A DNA stretch of 64,000 nt from Gracilariopsis chorda (taxonomy: Eukaryota; Rhodophyta; Florideophyceae; Gracilariales; Gracilariaceae): contig NBIV01000213.1 of assembly GCA_003194525.1 (NCBI GenBank), positions 52,866-116,865 on the forward strand, given 5' to 3'. Position numbers and translations under genes: made by a program. The notes beneath the pieces were generated by a model. It searched no databases and had not been told where the DNA came from. It was given only the letters and a program-made list of their open reading frames with translations. Every line of letters starts with the position of its first letter. Position 1 is the first letter of the stretch. Below, in pieces: positions 31,735-41,318 of this stretch.

Positions 31735-34700
31735 TCATTGTAGGTGAGGCAGCAATTTGGTGCGAACAATGTATTCGTGCAATGCTTGTGTAATTGTACC
31801 ATCGGCATCAATGAAATCACGCGTTGGCTGCGATTCAGCGTCGTGGGTCCGAGCATTTTCCATGAGTGTTAGCCATTGATAACCACGCCCTCTTTTTTGA
31901 TGAGCAAGAATACGAGAAACCTTAAATAAGGGTGTAGACGAACTGTCATTAACCGGCCAGGGCGCCTTACGGCTCGACTGAGCAAGTGCGACGGGCTGTT
32001 CGCGATGGGGCTTCGTATGAGACACATGTACCACAGGATGCGTTCGAATATGAGCTGGAAAATCCAGGCGAACCGCGTTCCTTCCAATTAGTTCAAGTAT
32101 GCGAAATGGACCAAACCGTCGGGCAGACAACTTTGACGAAGATTGAGCTTTGCTGTAGGCATCGATAAAGAGTTTGCGAGAAACCCATACTTGGTCACCT
32201 ACTTGATAGGTGGGTACCTTGAAATGCACGCTTGCTTCAGCGGTTTGACGAGCCTTGGCCAGCCGGTGCGCATACTGTGCGTCAGACATCACGGAACTCA
32301 AACGATCTCGAAAATCGCGGAGCGTCTCGATCGGTGTTCGTGCTTGGAAAATGGTGTCAAGAAGGGCTTTTGGCGCCCAGCCAAGGTCAACCTGAAATGG
32401 GAAAAGACCAAGATCCTCAGATACAGCTGAATTGTAAGCGAATTCGGCACTGGGAAGCAACAGATCCCAATCGTTTTGCTCGAAAGTACAAAAGCAGCGA
32501 GTGTAGTTTTCTACCATGCGATACATTACCTCCGAAGCACCGTCGGTTTGTGGGTGGCACGAGGAGGCCATACGAAGCCTCACACCGCATAAAGACATCA
32601 AGCTTTGCCAGAAATTGGAAATAAAACGTGGGTCTCGATCGGATATGATGAAATCCGGTAGTCCATGATGTGGAAAGATGTGCACAAAGAAAAGACGAGC
32701 AAAGTCGTGAGCCTGATCCGTTTCTTTGCATGGCACAAAGCGCACTCGTCGAGAGAGGCGGTCCACCCACGTCGAGATAGAATCGAAGCCACGATCAGTG
32801 CGCGGTAGTTTCACAATGAAATCCGTTGCTACAAGACCCCAACGGCGCGTCGGAACCGGTAAGGCGGTCGGATCATTCAATGTCTGCCCATGAAAGTCTT
32901 TTTGCTGCTGGCATGTGCTGCAACCAGCACAATAACGTAAATCATCTCTGGTTTTGTGCTTCCAGTGAAAATCTGCCAGACGTGCCAATGTCTTAGCGAA
33001 GGCAAAATGACCGCCTGCGGGAGAGTCGTGCGCAAGCTCCAGAACATTGCGACGGGCCTGTGAAGGGATACAGAGGCGCCCTTCGTACAACAAACGGCAA
33101 TCATCGAGGCGAAAAGACGGTAAAAGAGTGTCGATCCGCTTACGTTTTTTGGCATCTTGCGGCCAGACGCCATTCAGGGCATCAAAGATAGGTCCGAACT
33201 GCTGGTCGGCGGCATAATCTCCAATCTCCTTTTGTAGAAGGGAGAGCGGTTGTGTGGTGGACATCAAATTCGACAACTCAACACGATGTGGGATGTGCGA
33301 CAAGGCGTCGCCAAGGACATGGATCCGACCCTTCTGAAGATTCACTTCCCGAATGTTAAAAGAGGCGAGCATGTCCAGCCAACGAGCTTCCCGGCGGTTG
33401 AGGGTCTTTTTTGTCAAGAAGTTCTGAACAACCTGATTGTCCGTAATAACATCGAAGGAGGAACCCTCAAGGTAACAGCGAAATCGCATGAGAGCAAAGA
33501 CGAGTCCAAGAAGCTCGCGTTCGTTGGCAGTATAATTTTGCTCGGCCGCCGTCAGCTTGCGCGACGTGTACGCGATAACCCGATCCCCGCCAGAATCGTC
33601 AAGTTGGGTCAGGGTAGCGCCCAGTCCAGTTTGCGAGGCATCGATGTGAACACGAAACGGTCTGTTCCAATCCGGAGGCATGAGCACAGGAGCGGTGACC
33701 AATGCGGACTTTAAATCGCGAAAGGCTGCAGATGCGGCGTCATCCCAGGCTCGAATGCCAATGCCCTTCTGTGTGAGACGAGTCAATGGGGCTGCTCGGG
33801 AAGAAAAGCGAGGAATGAAGCGGCGGAAGAACTGTACCAGGCCAACGAAACTGCGCAGCTCCGTTAGCGTCTGAGGGGTAGGCCAGTTTGTAATAACCTC
33901 CGTCTTGCCGGGATGAACGCGAATCCCAGCGCAACTGACAATCAGTCCCAGGAACTCGGTTTCGGATTTCAAGAAATCACATTTCTTCGGAGACGCATAA
34001 AGCTTATGTTGTCGAAGCCGCTGCAGGACCGCACGGACATGGTCAAGATGCTCCTCTCGTGTACGACTGTAGATCAGGATATCATCGATGTAAACCACTA
34101 GAAAGCGATCAATTTAGTCATGAAAAACTCTGTTCATGAGTCCCTGGAACGTAGCTGGAGAGTTGCAAAGGCCCATCGGCATCACCAGATACTCGAATTG
34201 ACCGTACTTGGTGTTGAATGCCGTCTTCTCGATGTCACTGGGACGAAGGCGAATCTGATGAAAACCAGTCTTCAGATCCAGCTTCGAAAAGTACGAGGCC
34301 TGGCCGAGCCTGTCAAACATCTCGTCACATCGGGGAATCGGTGCGCGGTTCCGTTTAGTGATACGGTTAAGCGCGTGGTAGTCAACGACCCCACGAAGCC
34401 CGTCGCTACTCTTCACAAAAAACAAAGGAGCCCCATACGGCGATTGGCTCGGGCGGATCTTACCCGATTTCAACAGTTTGTCCACATAGTCACGAGCTGC
34501 AACCAGCTCTGCAGGAGACAGCTGATAGAGTGTACGGTACGGCGGTTTGGACCCCGGCTGAATGTCAATGCTATGCTCGATATCGCGCTCAGGTGGCAGC
34601 CCTGCAGGCAGCTCGGATTGAAAAACGTCCTCAAACTCGTGCAAGATAGAGCGAAGATACTCATCAGATGGAGAAAGAAGGGTTTGTTTCGGCTTGCGGG

Positions 34701-35256
34701 AAGCAGGGTCATTGGAAAGGCTGTTACAAGATGAGGCGCGGCGAGAAACAGCATGGAATATCTTTGTGTCGCTTGGAAACTTGCGGAGAAGCTTCCGGAA
34801 CCGTTTCACGCCAAGCGATGTTACAAGCAGCGGCTGTAAGCGGGCAACAACCCTTGCCTTCAAAGCGTATCCACCAACTGAGATGAGTCGCTTCGCGTAG
34901 TCAGTGTTGGGGTTTTCCATGGCGTGCCAGGGCATGCCTAACAAGACGTCGTAACGGCAATCGGCAACCAGCCAAGTCCCCGTAAACACGTAATCGCCGA
35001 CTTGAACAGTCCCGCTGGCAAGTTCTGTGGCGATCTCATTGGAACCGCGTTTAGAATGATTGACGTCCATCAAGGTAGGCGTAATTTGAAGGGAGTCTCT
35101 GTACCGCTCCGCAAAACTGTGCGAAAGGACATTTGTAGTACAGCCATCATCCTTCAAGATCGAAACTGGGATGGAATTAAACGTTCCGTCCATAACAAGA
35201 AGCGGAACACACGGAGCACTACCGATACCACTAGGTAGCTGCTCAGCAAACGGCAC
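31735..35256 (-). pseudogene. pol: Gypsy-2 pol with a single in-frame stop
   Basis: One frame from about 35256 to 31735, with TAA at 34114-34116 as the only break. Protease: ILKDDGCTTNVLS, with D-D-G-C at the active site. RT: catalytic YIDD intact just after the stop, near 34085. RNase H: HIDASQTGLGATL and VITDNQ. Integrase: HHCC finger near 33030-32900, core with ATDF, SDRDPRF and DGASEV, so D, D and E are present. The last 60 residues (VSRILAHQKRGRG onward) have the position and partial pattern of a chromodomain. The stop lies in the RT palm between HD and IDRF. Apart from this lesion the enzyme set looks complete. Confidence 0.9.
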
Positions 35257-35309
35257 GTTTGAGACAAGGGGTCCTTCCGACGTGCAATACTTTGGTTGGG
35301 AAGGACCGT

Positions 35310-36134
35310 TTAGTTTTCCTCGCTATCAGACCCTATGGTTTCGGCTTCAGCTAAGGCCGCAACCACGTTTGCAACGGCGGCGGAAGAGTGCGTATTCCTT
35401 GAGAGATGTTTATACGGACGACATCCAGGTTTGTGGCACGTGAAACAGGCGTTGTTTTTGATGTCTTCCAGGCGTTGCTTGGAGCGCGCACTGTGACGAA
35501 CGTTAGTGTTCCCAATGTCCATTGGTTCGGGAGCTCCATTGTTTGAAGAGCCGCTGGCATTACTGCCACTGGATGAGCCACCAAGACTGAGACCCTCAAA
35601 GGCGGCTTCAACGCGCATGGCAATTTTTGTGGCTTCTTCGAAGCCGAAACAGTTTGCCTTACGAACTTCGAATTGAATTCTAGGGTTCAGCCCACTTACA
35701 AACTTGTCCCATTTCTCACTGGAAGTCATGTCAGGCACCGTCAAAACAATGTTCCGAAAGCGTGAAAGATAGTCTGCAACACTTCCGGTTTGTTTACAGG
35801 ATCGAAGAGAGTCTCTTGCTCGGCGTTCATGATCCTCTGGCACAAATTCACGTCTGATAGCTTCGGTAAACTCCGTCCACGTCTGAGGCACAGTACTAGC
35901 CTTCAAGACTGTGTACCACCAAATTGCGGCCGTGTCTGTGAGCAAAGTAGTCGCAAAAGATATTCGATTCTCGTCACTCAGTACAACGTTTCCATTAGCA
36001 AGCTGAACGAGATTGAAATATTGATCTACTTTGTACAGCCAAGTGTTAACAATGAGAAAATCTCTATTGCCACTGAACACTTCCGGCTTAGTCGGTTTCA
36101 GATTGATCGGCCCAGCGTTGGTTGCAGCGTCCAT
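35310..36134 (-). CDS. gag: Gypsy-2 gag
   Basis: Intact ORF of 274 codons from ATG (36132-36134). Residues 10-190 form a typical Ty3 capsid with KPEVFSGNRD, TAAIWWYTV and YLSRFRNIV, followed by a Gly/Ser/Asn-rich linker. The zinc knuckle is unusual: C-x2-C-x4-C-x4-H (CFTCHKPGCRPYKH), with the third and fourth ligands exchanged relative to the usual CCHC. It ends in an acidic tail. Pol begins 54 bases downstream in another frame. Confidence 0.88.
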   Translation of the reverse strand: MDAATNAGPINLKPTKPEVFSGNRDFLIVNTWLYKVDQYFNLVQLANGNVVLSDENRISFATTLLTDTAAIWWYTVLKASTVPQTWTEFTEAIRREFVPEDHERRARDSLRSCKQTGSVADYLSRFRNIVLTVPDMTSSEKWDKFVSGLNPRIQFEVRKANCFGFEEATKIAMRVEAAFEGLSLGGSSSGSNASGSSNNGAPEPMDIGNTNVRHSARSKQRLEDIKNNACFTCHKPGCRPYKHLSRNTHSSAAVANVVAALAEAETIGSDSEEN

Positions 36135-36149
36135 ATTGACAAATGCACA

Positions 36150-36162
36150 GCGATTGCTACCA
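36150..36162 (-). promoter_or_regulatory. Gypsy-2 primer-binding site, initiator tRNA-Met
   Basis: On the minus strand TGGTAGCAATCGC begins one base after the 5' LTR. Its first eight bases match the complement of the initiator tRNA-Met 3' end (TGGTAGCA), the commonest primer of Ty3/gypsy elements. Confidence 0.75.
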
Positions 36163-36163
36163 G

Positions 36164-36366
36164 TTCAACAAGGGATGTAAGGTAATGGCAACTGGGTCGA
36201 TGGCCCTTTTTACTGAGCCTCTACTGCTCTGCTGTGGGCTCTTAAATACGCCCCCATACCTATCCCTTCGCGGTCGTTCGCATATCTTCAACACATTCCT
36301 AATTACGCGACCGTTTTCATCACTGTGTCAGCGCCCCTTTGGAGGCATTCAAAGTGCTCTGTTGCA
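36164..36366 (-). repeat. Gypsy-2 5' LTR
   Basis: Identical to the 3' LTR except at three bases. A TATA-like TATTTAAG on the minus strand (36241-36248), preceded by GGGGGCG, is the likely promoter. Confidence 0.93.
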
Positions 36367-36371
36367 ATTTA

Positions 36372-38138
36372 TGTCCTCGATGTGCACTGGATTACACCCT
36401 TCTGGACGCCAGAAACTGTCGCGTTTGACCCAGCATTCAACAATGCTGTATTTCTGGAATTTCTGCAACACACCGGGATAGATTCAAGGCCGCTGCCACC
36501 TCGAAGGCACAACAAGAACGTGCTTGAGTCTAAGCATAGGGTTATCCGTGACGTCTTTCTACGCATGAATGAAGATTTGAAAATTTCTTATCAGCGCAAT
36601 CCTCCTCTGATGATCAGTCAGGCAATTCGCATTTCTAACGATCTCTATGGTAACGATGTGATGTTAGCCCAAGAACTTGCAAAGGGTTACGCTAGGCCAC
36701 TTGAATCTGCTCAGCGCCCGACTCTACTGCCGCAAGAAATCGTAGACGCTCATCAAACTCTGATGGCAAAACGCAAGCTCACCCTCATTTTACGCTCCAA
36801 GAGTTTGAAAGAATTTCCTATTTCAGTTGGCGATTTGGTGCAAGTGTTCATCAAACTCCAACATGAGAAAAGAGGAAAGTGGTCGCAACCGAAACCTGTT
36901 CTTTCGTTCGACATAGAAAGCAGGACAGTTACTGTCCCAGGTAAATCCGGCAGAACAGTGTCCACAGCCATAGAAGATATCAGACCCGCTCTTCACACCG
37001 AAGAACTAGCTACTGCTGTGCAACACGCTATTGACGACATGGATCGGACGTTGGAATACTCCTTGTCGGACAACAATGGTTTCGCAGATGACGTACCCAC
37101 CGAGCCGCTCGACAGTTCTCTGGTAGAGAGTGGAAAATCACTTCTGAACTCGGATTCAGAATCAGTATCTATCGGACCGCAATACCCGAGCGTAGGGGAC
37201 CGCATTGAAGTATACTGGCCCCAAGACGAGAAGTTCTATGAAGGAACTGTAACGAAACACAACCCCCGTACACAGAAGTACTCTGTCAATTATCTTCAAG
37301 GAGACAAAGAAGTATTGAAGCTGCAGGAAAAGAAGTGGAAATATGCCGAAGGAAGAAGTGAAGCGACCGAGAGAGGACCAACTGAAGCTGCGGAATTAGA
37401 TGAGGTTGTGGAAACCCCTTTTGAAGCAGCGGAAATTCAGCTTTCTCCAGGGCAGGAGCTGGAAAGCAAAGAACGCCAAACAATTGCTTCGTACTTCCAG
37501 GCGTTTGGTAGTCGAGCGTTTATGCTTCACCAAGCGCAAAGTTTGCCTCCGTACGCGACCCAGAACGCATACGAGAGAGAAGAAAAGTCTTTCATGAGAA
37601 CTGTACGCGTCGTTCCGATCTCGAAGATGCCTCAAAATGCCAACGTGTTGACAAGTCACGTCCTGTACAAAGTCAAGAAGGGCGACGACGGGGCTTTTAC
37701 TCTCAAGGCACGTATAGCTGTTCATGGCAACAAGTACAGGGAGAAGAACTTATTGAAGACCGATTCAGCTACCTTTCCTTCCGTCGGTATTCGCATTCTG
37801 TTGTCACTTGCAGTTTTCTTTAAGTGGACACTGGCCAAAATTGATTTCAAATCTGCGTATCTCCAGACCGAAGCGAACCGTGACGTTTACGTCATACCTC
37901 CAAGAGAGTGTAGCACAAGGTATCGTCACTACTGGCTGCTTCTGTCCGCAGCATATGGACTGGTTATTGCAGGTGCTAAATGGCAGCAACTCAGCGATGA
38001 CGTGCTTCGCAGTTTCTGATTTCTGCAGGTGGTTTATGTCCCGCAGCTATTCTATCTGGTGGAAAGCGGCAGGATTTGCATCTTGGCTGTAAAGATAGTA
38101 GACGATATCCTATTTGCGGGCCAGAGAAACAAAGTGTC
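36372..38138 (+). pseudogene. Copia-1 3' half of integrase and 5' part of RT
   Basis: After removal of Gypsy-2 and one ATTTA, the frame continues exactly from 31501. It reads on through the integrase core (second Asp in FDPAF, Glu in ESKH near 36520-36540) and a long linker into RT (ATFPSVGIRILLSLA, motif A KIDFKSAYLQTE near 37840). TGA 38017-38019 interrupts the frame before the catalytic motif. VDDILFAG, with the catalytic D-D, follows at about 38098-38120. The frame is then cut at 38134-38138 by the solo LTR. Confidence 0.85.
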
Positions 38139-38946
38139 TGTGGTGCAATGCCCCAAAGGGGAAAAACACCGAAAGACGTCCGGGATCTTCCTCTCACGAG
38201 GTGAACCCAGTTGGGTAGAGCCCTCCCAGAGGTGTCACGGCGAAGCCGGTTTGTAAGACCAGGGACACCTGTCGCGACTCGCGCAGGGAGGTGAAGGCGA
38301 AGAATCGGTATCCGCGTGAGCGGGGTGTGATCCTCAGTAGAGGTATGTTTCCACGTAAGTGGGGTTGTGTGAGCGGATGCGCACACGAGGGCCGCGGATA
38401 GCGGGAGGTGCTACCCTAAAAAGGGGAAAGAGGAAGGACGAAGTGGGTCGCGAGAGCGACGAGTAGATACGGCAATGCCGGTGGACAGGACTCCCTATAC
38501 AGGGCGAAACAGCAATATGATTGGAACAATTAGTACTCCCAATGATGGGTCTCCTTTAGATGTGCAAGGGGGGTGAACTTCGGTACACTACGGTGCTTCC
38601 CTCCAAGGAGGAGTTGAGAACACGCGGAGGCGGTAAAGCTCAGAGCCAATTCCCCAGGTTGGGGTCCCTTGTTGGGGAAGGTTTACTGGTGCGACGGCAT
38701 TGCGCCGTCGCACTAAGTACTAGCTTCCCAGAAATGGGTGTGAAAATAATAAATAAAATTAACTAAAATACTCCACATTCCGTGGCAACATCCACTACTG
38801 TGGCCAACCGCCAATTGACCCAAAACCGTGTCCCACGTGTCCATACCCACCATTGTGGGGCGTAGTTCATATACACACTACACAACCGATAATATCGGGA
38901 AAGCGTTCAAGTGCCCAGAATCCCTCCCTGAGGGCGTTGCACTTCA
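38139..38946 (-). repeat. Solo Gypsy-1 LTR inserted in Copia-1 RT
   Basis: 808 bp, reverse complement of the LTR at 8172-8996, with TG...CA ends and a perfect 5-bp duplication GTGTC on both sides (38134-38138 and 38947-38951). No internal sequence remains, as expected after LTR-LTR recombination. Confidence 0.95.
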
Positions 38947-39877
38947 GTGTCCGCCTTAATCAAGAAGATTGGAGAGCAATATCAACTGGGTACTATAGTG
39001 TACGGTCCTGAACAGTTCACGTTCTACGGACTCCGTGTGGAGCAGCCAGAAGATGAAACTATCTCAATTGATGGCGAAGAGAAGCTGCAAGCCTTTGATG
39101 GATACGTACTGTCTCGGCCCCGACGTAAGGAACTAGACCAAGCTCTAAGTGCAATTGAAGCCTCTGCGTTTCGGTCCCTGAACAGCTCCATTGGATGGTT
39201 AGGAATTGCAGCTTCCCCGTTTTGCGCACATGACGCAAGCTATCTTCAGCAAAAGGGGACCTAGCCCACCTGTCAAAGACATTGTCACCCAGGTCAATTT
39301 ACTCAAGTTATTAAAAAGGCGTGGTTCTGTGCTCAAGTTTGCTAGACAGAATGGAGAAATGCAGTGTGGAATAGTTTTATTTTGCAACGCAAGTCACAGC
39401 ACCGATCATGGACAGCTCGGATTTGTTGCAGGAATGCTCTTCGGTGACCTGTCCTTGGATTCAGTGTTTCATACTATGAGCTGGAGCTCTCATAAGTCTC
39501 GCAGGCCGGTGAAGTCAATTGGATCTGCTGAGATTCTTACGTCAGGAGAGGCAATCGAGGAAGGAAAGGTTTTAGCGAAGGCATATAGTAAGCTATTGGG
39601 GTTTGAAATTGGACTATGGATTGTCTTCGATTCAAAAGATCTGTATGGAACATTGTCTACATGCAGGAACGCGTCTGATAGATCGATTCGAGGAGACGTG
39701 AGTGTTATCCGATTCGACTTTGAAACTAAGAAGATTGAGCGCATGGTTTGGGTTCCTGGGAAGTGCAACTACGGCGATCCTCTAACCAAAACAGACAGTC
39801 CTATGGTTGACGCTCTACAGAACCTCCTCTATTCTGGACGAATCTCGATTGATTTCGAAGTTGCACTTTTGAATTGA
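38947..39877 (+). pseudogene. Copia-1 C-terminal RT and RNase H
   Basis: Joins in frame to the sequence before the solo LTR. RT ends with NSSIGWLGIAASPF; a single-base loss near 39245-39260 shifts the frame; RNase H follows with LFCNASHSTDHG, SAEILTSGEAIEEG and PGKCNYGDPLTKTDS, the usual copia ending. In the RNase H the first Asp of the family (D-A-S-x) is Asn here (CNAS). The stop at 39875-39877 closes pol 43 bases before the 3' LTR. Confidence 0.85.
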
Positions 39878-39907
39878 TCGGACAAGTCCACTGGTTGGTA
39901 GTATTTT

Positions 39908-39920
39908 GAAAAGGGATTGG
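39908..39920 (+). promoter_or_regulatory. Copia-1 polypurine tract
   Basis: GAAAAGGGATTGG lies directly before the TG of the 3' LTR. Confidence 0.65.
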
Positions 39921-40250
39921 TGTGAGATTTAGGTGAGATTTAGGAGTCTCACCTCTTACAAGAGATTTATCTATTTTGCGTAAGAACATAAGCGTGTCGT
40001 TCTCTGCTGATTGTTATTGATTCCACTTGGATGGTGAGCTGATTACATGGACTGCAGAATATCTGAGTTGGAGCCGCTCACAAGTAGTCGGTTGCAAAGC
40101 ATATAAATACCGGTGGCAGTTCTCCGATAACAAGAGAACCAAGAGAAGAAGAGAGACGAAGGTAAAAACGTCAAGTTCTACCGCCGTGTAGTAAACCAAT
40201 TGATATCCGATCCATAAACCCAACGTCGTGCCTAGTCATAACTTTTAATT
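39921..40250 (+). repeat. Copia-1 3' LTR
   Basis: 330 bp, colinear with the 5' LTR but lacking one GAGATTTAGGT copy and the ~57-bp block; followed by the target duplication AACAA. Confidence 0.9.
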
Positions 40251-40255
40251 AACAA

Positions 40256-40925
40256 ACAACTGCTACCCGTTCTTTCACTATATTTGATGTTTGTACACCT
40301 ACAAATGTACCTTTTCCCTGTTTGAGAGTTATAGATAAACAAATGCTGCGGTATAACCAACAAAGTAGCAACTTATTTTAAATATTCAGAAGTTTACATT
40401 TCAAATTCAAGTCTCAATGGCGTTTGTTAATGTTTTGAAATAGCGCCTTTCTAAATTAATTATCAAAACTTAAGCATCTGGTCTTCAATATTCACCACTT
40501 TCTACTTTTGATGACTACATTTCTAAAACTGAAATCAGTCAGTCAAAAGTCACCATATTTCTGCTGCAGTCCGTCAGTCAGGAATACTGCCCTGGAAGAT
40601 ATACCAAGTGCTGGCTTCCCGCGCTCTTTTTCGTCCTCGCTCCGCTTCTTCCTTTTCTATAGATGCGTACTGTGTACGAAATTTCTAGTTCTAACGACAA
40701 AGGTACTTGGCTTTTGAAACAACCATCAATGTTTCAAACTATTTCTGAGAACAAAGACCTCTTTTTCTTGCAGTTGGTCACGATTGAAACAGCGCACAAC
40801 ATGAACGCCAATGTAGCCCTTTGCCAGCATTTGGTTGAGAGAGGCGGAAGCAAAAGGAGCAGAGCACCAAACTGCTGCAATAAAAAGCCACAGCTGCAGT
40901 CTATGGGGAGCCACAAACGGGCCTT
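40256..40925 (+). other. Possible host coding segment upstream of Gypsy-3
   Basis: From about 40830 a frame reads as protein (LREAEAKGAEHQTAA...). If Gypsy-3 and one copy of its target duplication are removed, it runs in frame into 46345-46547 without a stop. A polypyrimidine-AG site (TTTTTCTTGCAG) ends near 40774. I do not recognise the product. The alternative is a chance open frame; the rest of the segment is AT-rich and unremarkable. Confidence 0.35.
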
Positions 40926-41290
40926 TGTTGATCCGGTACGCTGCGCAGAAAAGATAGCCAACAGTAGACTCGCGTAGCGCTAGAACGGCACAGGGAACAG
41001 GCACAAGTCCTCAGAAGACTATCCGAGGTTGCCTCCGTCCTCCAGGCACCTGCAACTGGAGTTCAGGCTTTTATTCTGCGCTGTATCTCGCGCAGAACTC
41101 TTCGTCGCTTGTTGCGTGGGCTGCGTCCCGCGGAACCTACTAGGTTCCACTTACTACTGCGTAAGTTGCACAGTTAGCGCTAGATTGAATTTAAGCTATC
41201 TGAGTTCCACACCCCAAAATGGAAACAATAGCTTCCTAAGAAGGGCCTCTTCGCTTCTGGCAACGTTTTGATTCGCTCGATACACCAACA
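40926..41290 (-). repeat. Gypsy-3A 3' LTR
   Basis: On the minus strand begins TGTTGGTGTATCG and ends ACCGGATCAACA. It differs from the 5' LTR at around ten visible positions, so copy A is older than Gypsy-2. Confidence 0.9.
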
Positions 41291-41318
41291 GTCCCCCATA
41301 ATCGAATGTCTAATTCGG

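Larger units (their letters stand above)
31502..36366 (-). mobile_element. Gypsy-2: young minus-strand chromovirus nested in Copia-1
   Basis: LTRs of 203 bp at 31502-31704 and 36164-36366 differ at three positions. The element is flanked by the 5-bp duplication ATTTA (31497-31501 and 36367-36371). On the minus strand, reading from the right, come 5' LTR, initiator-Met primer site, gag, protease, RT, RNase H, integrase, degenerate chromodomain and 3' LTR. Only one stop breaks pol. It is the best preserved LTR element in the window. Confidence 0.95.
29269..40255 (+). mobile_element. Copia-1: GalEa-like Ty1/copia element carrying two nested insertions
   Basis: LTRs at 29274-29668 and 39921-40250 are flanked by the 5-bp target duplication AACAA (29269-29273 and 40251-40255). 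Inside, gag, protease, integrase, RT and RNase H follow in the copia order. A minus-strand Gypsy-2 element sits in the integrase and a solo Gypsy-1 LTR in the RT. Removing both leaves about 4.5 kb of coding sequence, a normal copia length. Decay is heavy: in-frame stops, two frameshifts and LTRs of unequal length. Confidence 0.93.
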
